DNA of 64,000 nucleotides from an uncultured Methanomassiliicoccales archaeon (GTDB taxonomy: Archaea > Thermoplasmatota > Thermoplasmata > Methanomassiliicoccales > Methanomethylophilaceae): assembly GCA_934702355.1 (NCBI GenBank), contig CAKUXX010000009.1, forward strand, positions 1 to 64,000, given 5' to 3'. The position numbers and the translations under genes are program-made. Below, piece by piece: positions 17,294-24,185 of the stretch (position 1 is the first letter of the stretch; every line of letters begins with the position of its first letter). The notes under the pieces were generated by a model. The model made no database searches. It was not told where the DNA came from and saw nothing but the letters and a program-made list of their open reading frames with translations.

Positions 17294-17518
17294 TCAGAAG
17301 TAGTGGGGGAGGATGTCCATAAGCCACCAAATAGCGAAACCGACGGCTCCGATAATGATGATTCCGATTCCGGTGATGTACAGCGTTTTGACGTACTCTT
17401 CCCTGCTAGGCGTGCGCGCCATCTTCAGTATCCTGCCGTACTTTCCCTTTCCGAAGCCACGAGCCTTGGACTCGAACTCGTCCTGCAGATCGTAGACGGA
17501 TGAATCTTCTTCAGCCAT
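17294..17518 (-). CDS. secE: Protein translocase subunit SecE (Sec61 gamma)
   Basis: Small clamp subunit of the Sec translocon. The 74-residue protein has a charged N-terminal half, an amphipathic segment (RILKMARTPSREEYVK) and one membrane helix near the C-terminus (ITGIGIIIIGAVGFAIWWLM), the normal Sec61-gamma layout. GGAG precedes the ATG at 17518, preferred to an upstream in-frame start at 17563. A TATA-like TTTATAATG at about 17606-17616 (minus strand) starts secE-spt5-rpl11 with a leader of roughly 65 bases. Confidence 0.92.
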   Translation of the reverse strand: MAEEDSSVYDLQDEFESKARGFGKGKYGRILKMARTPSREEYVKTLYITGIGIIIIGAVGFAIWWLMDILPHYF

Positions 17519-17829
17519 TGTATCGTTCTCCTTCCGCGTAGCGGATTTTTCCCTCGTTACCACTGATAGCTATAACGCAGGGATATTCCCCTCAACCCTA
17601 TTATCATTATAAATCTTTCCGACGGTTTTTTCCATCCGGGACCCTGCGGACAAAGGTATTGGAGTGGGTGCGGAAGGATCACACCGCAGGTAGTGCGGAA
17701 CATATGGTTGGATGAGACCTCCATATCAATTATCGCGGAAGTGAGTCTCCGTCCTCAACTGACAAGCAACGACTTTTATATGAGATGCTAGTACGGTTCC
17801 ATATAGAACCTTAAAGGGGGCTTGTTTGT
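17519..17829. other. 311-base intergenic region with two promoters and inverted repeats
   Basis: Between divergent secE and a 54-residue gene. Contains the secE TATA (17606-17616, minus) and a plus-strand TATA at 17774-17782. In between, CCTGCGG and CCGCAGG (about 17651-17697) pair across 35 bases and GAGAC/GTCTC (about 17718-17750) form a second stem. It could encode a small structured RNA, but no known RNA family is recognisable. Confidence 0.4.
17774..17810 (+). promoter_or_regulatory. TATA box and GGTTC-N6-GAACC operator candidate
   Basis: TTTTATATG at 17774-17782 places the start of transcription near 17804, inside the inverted repeat GGTTC-CATATA-GAACC (17795-17810). The overlap of an inverted repeat with the start point is typical of archaeal repressor sites. 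Confidence 0.45.
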
Positions 17830-17994
17830 ATGGAAGAACTACTTTGTAACGTTGAAATCGTGAAAGAGAACAACGATTTCGTTATCAGGATTCAGAGCGA
17901 CCTCGGAGGCGTCAGGGAATACAAATCCAACAGTTTCGAAGAGGTACTCGAACAGCTCGTGCAGGACCTCCAGGAAGAGTTCGAGACACTTTGA
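17830..17994 (+). CDS. Small conserved-looking acidic protein, 54 residues
   Basis: ATG at 17830 opens a 54-codon frame (MEELLCNVEIVKENNDFVIR..., ending EEFETL) with the same codon bias as its neighbours. The sequence predicts two or three beta strands and then an amphipathic acidic helix (SFEEVLEQLVQDLQEEFE). A TATA box and operator candidate precede it; AAAGGGGGC upstream could act as ribosome site. Its stop is 14 bases before the UPF0147 gene, so the two form an operon. I do not recognise a function. Confidence 0.7.
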   Translation: MEELLCNVEIVKENNDFVIRIQSDLGGVREYKSNSFEEVLEQLVQDLQEEFETL

Positions 17995-18008
17995 ACGGAG
18001 TGGATCCT

Positions 18009-18266
18009 ATGGCCGACAAGATCAAACAAATCGCGGATGCCCTCGACATGCTTGCCGAGGATACCTCCATCCCCAGAAACATCAGGAAAGGCGCGACAGA
18101 CGCAAAGACAAAGCTCCTTGACACCAAGGAAGCCATGGATGTCCGCGCAACCGGTGCGATCGTCATCCTCGACGACCTCGCCAACGACCCAAACATACCT
18201 CTTCACGGCAGGACCATCATCTGGAACATCATCAGCCAGCTTGAGGTCATCAGCCAGCAGAACTGA
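18009..18266 (+). CDS. UPF0147 family protein
   Basis: An 85-residue all-helical archaeal protein of unknown function. The sequence MADKIKQIADALDMLAEDTSIPRNIRKGA, then VRATGAIVILDDLANDPNIPLHGRTIIW, matches the UPF0147 family closely and at normal length. CGGAGTGG lies before the ATG at 18009; an in-frame TTG at 17991 would overlap the preceding gene and is less likely. Coupled to the 54-residue gene upstream. Confidence 0.88.
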   Translation: MADKIKQIADALDMLAEDTSIPRNIRKGATDAKTKLLDTKEAMDVRATGAIVILDDLANDPNIPLHGRTIIWNIISQLEVISQQN

Positions 18267-18299
18267 TTTCCTTTTTTCGGCCGGATTGGCGCTGTTGGA

Positions 18300-18875
18300 T
18301 CAACGGCGCCAGTCGGCCACTATATCCAAGAAATTCTGGAATATCTCCGGACCGTGTTCGCTGTTCTCCACCTCGGGATGGAACTGGACTCCGAATATCG
18401 GACGGTCGATGCAACGGACCGCTTCGTGGGGACACGAATCCGAATAGGCAGTGACCTCGAATCCCTCGGGGACCACCTTGACCTCGTCGTTATGGGATGC
18501 CCAGACCTTGAACTCGTCAGGCAGACCCTTGAAAAGATCGTCGTGGGAGGTGATCTTCAGATCCACTCCGCCGAATTCCGGTGTGGAACCAGGACCGAGC
18601 TTGCCGCCGAAGTGCTCGCAGAGGAACTGCATACCGGCGCAGATTCCGAAGATGGGAAAGTCCGCTTTGTCCAGATACTCGCCGTTGTTGCCCATGCGCG
18701 CGGCATCGTTGGCCACGTTCGGAGCACCGCCCGAGAGGATCAGTCCGTCGACATCCTTGATATCATCGAACGGAGTCGTATTGGGGATGATCTTGGTTTC
18801 CACCTTGAGGTATCTTAAAACACGCCATTCACGATGGGTCCATTGGCCCCCGTTGTCGACGATGTAGACTTTCAT
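18300..18875 (-). CDS. guaAA: GMP synthase glutamine amidotransferase subunit A
   Basis: Class I glutaminase that supplies ammonia to the synthetase subunit for XMP to GMP. The 191-residue protein has the nucleophile elbow GICAGM (Cys near residue 76), the oxyanion region ILSGGAPN, and the His-Glu pair in FHPEVEN near the C-terminus. Archaea encode the two GMP synthase parts separately; here the partner guaAB is 0.5 kb upstream on the same strand, with a plus-strand PH-domain gene in between. No ribosome site is evident at the ATG at 18875. Confidence 0.94.
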   Translation of the reverse strand: MKVYIVDNGGQWTHREWRVLRYLKVETKIIPNTTPFDDIKDVDGLILSGGAPNVANDAARMGNNGEYLDKADFPIFGICAGMQFLCEHFGGKLGPGSTPEFGGVDLKITSHDDLFKGLPDEFKVWASHNDEVKVVPEGFEVTAYSDSCPHEAVRCIDRPIFGVQFHPEVENSEHGPEIFQNFLDIVADWRR

Positions 18876-18966
18876 CGAACCTCTGATTAAACAGGTTGGA
18901 TAAGAACTATACGGAAATACGACACGGGCCCATCATGATAAGAACCTCTCCGTGTATCTGAGCCTC

Positions 18967-19344
18967 ATGATCAACTTCGAGAACAAGAAGTACCTCAAAC
19001 TCGCTCCGGTCGAAGACAAAGCATTCTCGGACCTTGTGGACGGCATACTGGTGTCCGGCGAGACGGTCGTGCAGACATTCAAATCCGGACGCGACGGACT
19101 CGTCTTCACAGACAGGAGACTGATCGCCATCAACATCCAGGGCATCACTGGGAAGAAGAAATCGCTCAGCGTCCTTCCCTACGACAAGGTCCAGGCCTTC
19201 GAGATCGAGACCCCTGCGGTCTTCGACATCGACAGCAGCCTGACGCTTTGGTTCAGCGGGGTCGGACAGATCGAGTTCGAATTCACGACCAGGGCCAACA
19301 TCACGAAAATTATGAAATGCATCAGCGAGCGCATACTCGACTGA
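18967..19344 (+). CDS. Small PH-domain-like protein
   Basis: A 125-residue soluble protein resembling bacterial pleckstrin-homology-like domains (bPH type): VVQTFKSGRDGLVFTDRRLIAIN, KKKSLSVLPYDKVQAFEIET, LWFSGVGQIEFEF, and a closing helix ITKIMKCISERI. The conserved TDRRL...SxPYxKI pattern is what identifies it. The ATG at 18967 is preferred over a GTG at 18952. It sits alone between guaAA and guaAB in the opposite direction. Such domains often occur in membrane- or stress-related proteins, but no role can be given. Confidence 0.75.
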   Translation: MINFENKKYLKLAPVEDKAFSDLVDGILVSGETVVQTFKSGRDGLVFTDRRLIAINIQGITGKKKSLSVLPYDKVQAFEIETPAVFDIDSSLTLWFSGVGQIEFEFTTRANITKIMKCISERILD

Positions 19345-19349
19345 TGCGA

Positions 19350-19367
19350 CCGGCGGTTCCCCGCCGG
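19350..19367. terminator. Bidirectional hairpin between PH-domain gene and guaAB
   Basis: CCGGCGG-TTCC-CCGCCGG, a perfect 7-bp stem midway between two convergent stop codons. Confidence 0.5.
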
Positions 19368-19380
19368 CATTAAACCGTTT

Positions 19381-20328
19381 TCACTCCCACTCGATTGTCG
19401 CTGGGGGCTTGTTTGTAATGTCGTATACAACACGGTTGATGGAATCCTTCATCGTGTTGGTGATACGGGAAGAGATCTGATCGAGCACGTCGAGGGGGAT
19501 CTTCGCGTATGTGGCGGTCATACCGTCCACAGACTGGACGGCCCTGATCACGATGGTGCGGCCGTATGCCCTGCGGTCTCCCTGGACACCGACGGATTTT
19601 GACGGGAGGAGCACTGCGAAGTACTGCCACGGAAGCTCCATCTTGCCTGCGGAAGCGGCCTTTGCGATCTCATCTTCGACGATGAAGCACGCCTCACGGA
19701 CGATTGCGATGTTCTCGGGGGTGACCTCTCCGAGGCACCTCACTGCGAGTGCGGGGCCGGGGAACGGCTGCCTCTCGGAGGATCTGACTCCGAGCTTCCT
19801 GGCGACCTCGCGGACCTCGTCCTTGTAGAGGTCCCTGAGGGGCTCGACAAGGGTCATTCCGAGGTCTTTGGGGAGTCCTCCGACGTTGTGGTGGGACTTG
19901 ATGGTGTCACGGACACCGTCTCCGGACTCTATCCAGTCGGGTGCGATGGTACCCTGCACGAGGTACTCGGCTCCGAACTCCTTGGCGATCCTCTCGAAGA
20001 CGCGTATGAACTTCTCTCCGATGGCCTTCCTCTTCTGCTCAGGATCGGTGACTCCCTTGAGTGCTCCGAAGAACTCCTCTCCTGCGTCTGCGATCTTGTA
20101 GTTGATACCCATCTCCTTGAGCATGGACTCGACCTCTGCGGTCTCGCCCTTCCTCATGAGTCCGCTGTCGACGTAGACTGCGAGCAGCCTGTCGCCGATA
20201 GCCTTGCTGGCGAGGGTGGCAGCAACCATGCTGTCAACACCGCCGGAGCAGGCGATGATCGCCTTTCCCTGGATCTTGGACTTTATGTCCTCGATCGAAT
20301 CGTTGATGAAATCTTCAACACCCAACAT
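19381..20328 (-). CDS. guaAB: GMP synthase (glutamine-hydrolysing) subunit B
   Basis: ATP pyrophosphatase subunit that adenylates XMP and aminates it to GMP. 315 residues. The PP-loop is ACSGGVDSMVAATLA near residue 30, and the C-terminal dimerisation domain shows RQPFPGPALAVRCLGEV and the final KPPATIEWE typical of GuaA. The start overlaps the end of purE by 14 bases, giving a two-gene purine operon. Confidence 0.95.
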   Translation of the reverse strand: MLGVEDFINDSIEDIKSKIQGKAIIACSGGVDSMVAATLASKAIGDRLLAVYVDSGLMRKGETAEVESMLKEMGINYKIADAGEEFFGALKGVTDPEQKRKAIGEKFIRVFERIAKEFGAEYLVQGTIAPDWIESGDGVRDTIKSHHNVGGLPKDLGMTLVEPLRDLYKDEVREVARKLGVRSSERQPFPGPALAVRCLGEVTPENIAIVREACFIVEDEIAKAASAGKMELPWQYFAVLLPSKSVGVQGDRRAYGRTIVIRAVQSVDGMTATYAKIPLDVLDQISSRITNTMKDSINRVVYDITNKPPATIEWE

Positions 20329-20794
20329 CTGAAACCACCTTCTCAGAGTCTGCGCAGACCTTGTCGGCCTGCTCCTTCCTGTACGAAAGCAGAGCCTGTC
20401 TCACAGAATCATCGTTAATTGCAAGGATCTCCGCTGCGAGGACCGCTGCATTGTCCCCACGGTCCAGTCCTACGGCGGCCACCGGGACTCCCGGGGGCAT
20501 CTGGACCACGGACAGAAGAGCATCGAGGTTCAGCGCACCGCTGACGGGGACACCGATCACGGGCTTGACCGTAAAGGATGCAACGACTCCCGGAAGTGCG
20601 GCGGAGAGACCTGCGATGGCGATGAACACATCGGATTTGCTCTCCTCGACCAGGGACTCGACCCTTGCGGGCGTGCGGTGTGCAGATGCCACCGCGATAT
20701 CGAATTCGATACCGAATTTCCTCAGAATGCCTATCGCCTTCTCGGCCACGGGCATGTCGCTTTTGCTCCCCATGATAATGGTGACCCTTGACAT
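20315..20794 (-). CDS. purE: N5-carboxyaminoimidazole ribonucleotide mutase / AIR carboxylase PurE
   Basis: Makes carboxyaminoimidazole ribonucleotide in purine synthesis. 159 residues with the class motif MGSKSDMP at the N-terminus, SAHRTP near residue 40, the AGLSAALPGVVAS loop and GVPVSGALNLDALLS. No purK is visible nearby, so whether it uses N5-CAIR (class I) or AIR plus CO2 (class II) cannot be decided here. The final 14 bases overlap guaAB. Confidence 0.93.
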   Translation of the reverse strand: MSRVTIIMGSKSDMPVAEKAIGILRKFGIEFDIAVASAHRTPARVESLVEESKSDVFIAIAGLSAALPGVVASFTVKPVIGVPVSGALNLDALLSVVQMPPGVPVAAVGLDRGDNAAVLAAEILAINDDSVRQALLSYRKEQADKVCADSEKVVSDVGC

Positions 20795-20876
20795 CAGATA
20801 GCCGACATCATAATGTTATAAAAAGCGAAGGGTGGGGTTTGAGTGGGGTTTGGTAAAAGGTTTCGTTCCTGGTCGT

Positions 20877-21179
20877 TCAGCTCTTGAGAACAACGACGAG
20901 GAAGATACCGACAGCGACGAGGGCACCGATTATGATACCGAGCAGGTCGATGATGGCATTGTAGACTGTATCCCAGGCCGCGACCTCGCAGAACGGCGAA
21001 ACATCGCTGAAACCTACGAGATAGGCCCAGACGACGCCGACAACGAGACCGATGAGGGCCATCGCAGCTCCTGCGGCCTTGCTCTTTCCAGAGCCGAAGT
21101 ACGCGGAGAAGAGCCCTGCCACGAGCATGACAAGGGCGAATGCGAAGACCACAAGGGTCAGGAAGGACATAGCATCCAT
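20877..21179 (-). CDS. Small three-helix membrane protein, unknown function
   Basis: A 100-residue hydrophobic protein with three membrane segments: FLTLVVFAFALVMLVAGLFSAYF, a glycine-rich AAGAAMALIGLVVGVVWAYLV, and AIIDLLGIIIGALVAVGIFLVVV. GGAGG lies 8 bases before the ATG at 21179, so the in-frame upstream Met at 21224 is rejected. Single gene upstream of a 300-base spacer. No family recognised. Confidence 0.75.
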   Translation of the reverse strand: MDAMSFLTLVVFAFALVMLVAGLFSAYFGSGKSKAAGAAMALIGLVVGVVWAYLVGFSDVSPFCEVAAWDTVYNAIIDLLGIIIGALVAVGIFLVVVLKS

Positions 21180-21440
21180 TATTTTGCCTCCGATTTTTAA
21201 ACCCGCTATGCGGGAATTTGTCACTGGTAGACTATGACATTATTTAGGTTCTTTCATCGAATTTGCGCTCTGGCCCGAACAGCACCCCCATCCGGTAAGA
21301 GTGTCATCCGACCTGTGATCGACCGTCTGTTGAACGCGACATCGTGGATGGTTGGGTAATCCACTGCTCTACGTCAATAAGCGTAAACTATATAGTGGAT
21401 GAGCTAAAATTTCATCAAAGTTTATTAATTATAGCCATAC

Positions 21441-21466
21441 ATTTATATAACATGACTTAAATAAAC
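21441..21466 (+). promoter_or_regulatory. Promoter of gar1-tfb
   Basis: Two TATA-like elements in an AT-rich block: ATTTATATAA (21441-21450) and CTTAAATAAAC (21456-21466). The second lies about 25 bases before the ATG at 21484, as for a leaderless message. Confidence 0.45.
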
Positions 21467-21483
21467 AATTTAACCTCGTATAT

Positions 21484-21762
21484 ATGGAGCGAACACGGTT
21501 CATGGAAATTCTTGGTACAATAGAAGAGATCACGTGTGACGGCAGACTGATCATCTGCTGTTCGGAACTCCCAGACATCGGTTCACCTGTGTATTCGAAA
21601 AATGAAAAACGCCTTGGAACGGTAGGCAGGGTCTTCGGCCCTGTCGACAATCCCTACGCTTCGGTCAAACCCGAGGACTCCGGCGTGAGGATTGGGATGG
21701 AAGTGTTTTTCAGGGGGAACAAGCAGAATGCCAAAGGTAAGAGAAGGAACAGAAGAAATTGA
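21484..21762 (+). CDS. gar1: H/ACA ribonucleoprotein subunit Gar1-like protein
   Basis: Core protein of H/ACA guide RNPs that pseudouridylate rRNA. 92 residues: a six-stranded Gar1 barrel is suggested by MEILGTIEEITCDGRLIICC, PDIGSPVYSKNEKRLGTVGRVFGPVDNPYASVKP, and the basic tail KGKRRNRRN. The second ATG at 21502 matches the usual family start and may be the true one; 21484 fits a leaderless transcript. The 3' end overlaps tfb by 35 bases in another frame, as gar1 and tfb are neighbours in many euryarchaea. Confidence 0.87.
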   Translation: MERTRFMEILGTIEEITCDGRLIICCSELPDIGSPVYSKNEKRLGTVGRVFGPVDNPYASVKPEDSGVRIGMEVFFRGNKQNAKGKRRNRRN

Positions 21763-22660
21763 GGTCTGTCCCGAGTGTGGAAGCCACCATCTTGTCCGCG
21801 ACTACGAGCGCGGCGAATTGTTATGCGAGGACTGCGGACTGGTCCTGGATGACCAGTTTATCGACCAAGGTCCCGAATGGAGGGCATTCGATGTGGAGCA
21901 GGGCGAGAAACGCGCCCGTACTGGTGCTCCGATGACCTACACTATCCACGACAAAGGTCTCTCTACCGAGATCTCGTGGAAGAACAAAGACAGCTATGGG
22001 AAGAGCATCCCCACCAGGAACCGCGCCCAGCTGTACAGATTGAGGAAATGGCAGAGAAGGATCCGTGTCTCGAATGCTACCGAGAGGAACCTTGCGTTCG
22101 CCCTGTCCGAACTCGACAGGATGGCATCTGCCATGGGTCTGCCGAGGAACGTCAGGGAGACCGCCGCCATGATCTACAGGAAAGCCGTCAACAAGAACCT
22201 AATCAGGGGAAGGTCCATTGAAGGCGTCGTCGCCGCATCGCTGTATGCCGCATGCAGGCAGTGCGGAGTGCCCAGGACCCTTGACGAGGTCGCCGGATCC
22301 AGCCGTGTCGGAAGGAAGGAGATCGGAAGGACCTACAGGTTCATGACCCGTGAGCTGAAACTGAAGCTCATGCCCACGAAGCCCCAGGACTACGTCCAGA
22401 GGTTCTGCTCCGAGCTCAAGCTCAACGGAGAGGTCCAGAGCAAGGCCGCCGAGATCCTCAAGGATGCCTCCGAGAAGGAGCTGACATCCGGAAGGGGACC
22501 TACCGGTGTCGCTGCCGCCGCTATCTACATCTCCTCGATCCTCTGCAACGAGCGCAGGACACAGAGGGAAGTAGCTGATGTCGCCGGAGTGACAGAGGTC
22601 ACCATCAGGAACCGCTACAAGGAACTGACGGAGAAACTGGGCATCGAGATCCAGCTTTGA
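21728..22660 (+). CDS. tfb: Transcription initiation factor TFB (TFIIB homologue)
   Basis: Bridges TBP-bound promoter and RNA polymerase. The 310 residues contain an N-terminal zinc ribbon (CPECG, about residues 11-15, and CEDCG, about 31-35), the B-reader/linker with RARTGAPMTYTIHDKGLSTEI, and two cyclin repeats (about 120-205 and 215-305). The ATG at 21728 lies inside gar1; GGGGGAACA upstream may serve as ribosome site. GC-rich hairpin at 22665-22682 ends the unit. Confidence 0.96.
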   Translation: MPKVREGTEEIEVCPECGSHHLVRDYERGELLCEDCGLVLDDQFIDQGPEWRAFDVEQGEKRARTGAPMTYTIHDKGLSTEISWKNKDSYGKSIPTRNRAQLYRLRKWQRRIRVSNATERNLAFALSELDRMASAMGLPRNVRETAAMIYRKAVNKNLIRGRSIEGVVAASLYAACRQCGVPRTLDEVAGSSRVGRKEIGRTYRFMTRELKLKLMPTKPQDYVQRFCSELKLNGEVQSKAAEILKDASEKELTSGRGPTGVAAAAIYISSILCNERRTQREVADVAGVTEVTIRNRYKELTEKLGIEIQL

Positions 22661-22664
22661 ACAA

Positions 22665-22682
22665 GGGTGGGGTTTCCCACCC
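22665..22682 (+). terminator. Hairpin and T-rich tail after tfb
   Basis: GGGTGGG-GTTT-CCCACCC, a perfect 7-bp stem 4 bases after the tfb stop, followed by CCTTTCTATTT. Confidence 0.55.
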
Positions 22683-22730
22683 CCTTTCTATTTACATATT
22701 CTATTTCTACACAGTGACGCATGAACGTCC

Positions 22731-23066
22731 ATGGCAGACGAACAGCAGAGGCCGAGCCGTCACATTTGTCTCACGAACAGGAACGCCCTTGGCATCTCGG
22801 ACGATCCGGAATACGATATCCTGTCGGCATTGTCCGATAAGGATGTCCTGACGTTAGTCAGGGGACTCTCGGAACAGGAGGCTCGCTCGCCGTTCCCTGA
22901 CGGACTCTTCGGGATGGATGGAGCACGCACCAACGCTGCCATAAGGAAGATGAAATCCGCAGGACTGATATGCTCCCGCAGAGACGGGAACGACCACGTC
23001 TACTATCTCAACGCAGGCCGCTTCAGGGATCTGATCCGTTTCCTTCAGGAAATGATCAGGGCTTGA
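22731..23066 (+). CDS. Winged-helix DNA-binding protein
   Basis: A 111-residue protein with a predicted winged helix over most of its length: YDILSALSDKDVLTLVRGL, then a recognition helix in GARTNAAIRKMKSAGLICSRRDG and a wing NDHVYYLNAGRF. The pattern resembles ArsR/MarR-type regulators, with no cysteine metal site. CTATTTACATATTCT about 25 bases upstream and no ribosome site suggest a leaderless message. The 3' end overlaps endA by 11 bases in convergent orientation. Confidence 0.72.
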   Translation: MADEQQRPSRHICLTNRNALGISDDPEYDILSALSDKDVLTLVRGLSEQEARSPFPDGLFGMDGARTNAAIRKMKSAGLICSRRDGNDHVYYLNAGRFRDLIRFLQEMIRA

Positions 23067-24108
23067 ACCATTTGAATTCCAGATAGTCCACGCTGCTCTT
23101 CTTCACGCGGCCGAAGAGGATCTCCTTCTTCACTCCGCCCGAAAGCCTGACCGTCCTGGAGATCTCTGGCCACATCCTGATGCCGTCGTCTGTGACGGCA
23201 TGGGCCAGATACCTTGCGTGACAGTCGTCCGGCGATTCCTGATAGACCCTGAAATGGGTCCCGTACTTGAATCCGGTCTTGACGACGAGCCCGCGCTCCC
23301 TCATATCGGAATACACCTGAAGACGGATGTCGAACTCATCCTGTATGGAGACGCCGAAATCGACCAGGTCATCATAAGATAGGACCTCTCCGTCCTGTCC
23401 GAGGACGGTCAGACGTCCCTTCGACACGAGATGACAGCTCTCGATCAGGGAAAGCTGCAGAGCATCCACGAAAGACCTTCCGTAGTATCCGTAGTCGCGG
23501 AGCGCCTCGGTCTGCATGCGGTCGAAGACGAACACCCTGTCGCGGATCAGCCTGCCGACGGGCTTCTCGGATATGGGTTCGGGGAACACCTTCCCTGCGG
23601 GATCCCTCATGGACATCATGTAGTATGTCAGGTCCCCTTCCTCGTCCACCACGCCGTAGAGCAGCTTCTTCTTCCTCTCGGCGGTGTCCCGGGCCTCGCG
23701 TATGAATGTGGAGATGTCGATGGCGTTCCTCTCCGATACGGCTCTGACCATGAACTCCGGCCTGGAGTTGCTCATAGTCTTCCCGCGGGGGAAAACGGAC
23801 AGATCGTAGTCGCCCGTCTCGTACTTCGCTATGAATCCCCTCTGCCTCAGATCCCTGTAGACAAGGTATTTTATGTCGAATCCGTCGAAGATCGATGCGG
23901 AATAGCAGAACATCTCGTCGTATGTCATCGGTCCGTTGGGACCCGTGACCTCGACCCTGCGGTTCTCCATGAGGTACGTGGCCTCTATGAGGTCGAGATC
24001 GACACCGCCTCCGCTGCGGGGATATCCGAAATTGCCCCTGGTATAGAGCCTGCTCCCTTCGCTCTGATCGCGGACCTCCACGATGTCATCGACTAATATT
24101 CCGACCAT
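23056..24108 (-). CDS. endA: tRNA-intron (splicing) endonuclease EndA, two-unit fused form
   Basis: Cuts introns from pre-tRNA at bulge-helix-bulge motifs. At 350 residues it is the fused form with two repeats in one chain, which works as a homodimer, as in Archaeoglobus and Thermoplasma. The C-terminal unit keeps the catalytic triad: Tyr in FKYGTHFRVY, His in DDCHARYLAH, Lys in GGVKKEILFG. The N-terminal unit keeps the fold (FDGFDIKYLVYRDLRQRGF) but not the full triad. A TATA element at 24127-24137 (minus strand) lies 25 bases before the ATG, so the transcript is probably leaderless. Confidence 0.93.
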   Translation of the reverse strand: MVGILVDDIVEVRDQSEGSRLYTRGNFGYPRSGGGVDLDLIEATYLMENRRVEVTGPNGPMTYDEMFCYSASIFDGFDIKYLVYRDLRQRGFIAKYETGDYDLSVFPRGKTMSNSRPEFMVRAVSERNAIDISTFIREARDTAERKKKLLYGVVDEEGDLTYYMMSMRDPAGKVFPEPISEKPVGRLIRDRVFVFDRMQTEALRDYGYYGRSFVDALQLSLIESCHLVSKGRLTVLGQDGEVLSYDDLVDFGVSIQDEFDIRLQVYSDMRERGLVVKTGFKYGTHFRVYQESPDDCHARYLAHAVTDDGIRMWPEISRTVRLSGGVKKEILFGRVKKSSVDYLEFKWFKP

Positions 24109-24154
24109 CGGACGGAGTAGAGGGTTTGATTATAAAAAAGGGAATAATGGAAAA

Positions 24155-24176
24155 CCCCCGCCGCAGTGGACGGGGG
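24155..24176. terminator. Hairpin after trpB2
   Basis: CCCCCG and CGGGGG pair across a 10-base loop just beyond the trpB2 stop and before the endA promoter on the same (minus) strand. Confidence 0.45.
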
Positions 24177-24185
24177 CGGTTTGGA

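Noticed and set aside
17640..17765. Possible tRNA or RNase P/SRP RNA in the secE spacer
   Set aside because: No acceptor/T-arm pattern, and the paired segments are too few for those RNAs. No tRNA-like T-loop was found anywhere in the window by eye.
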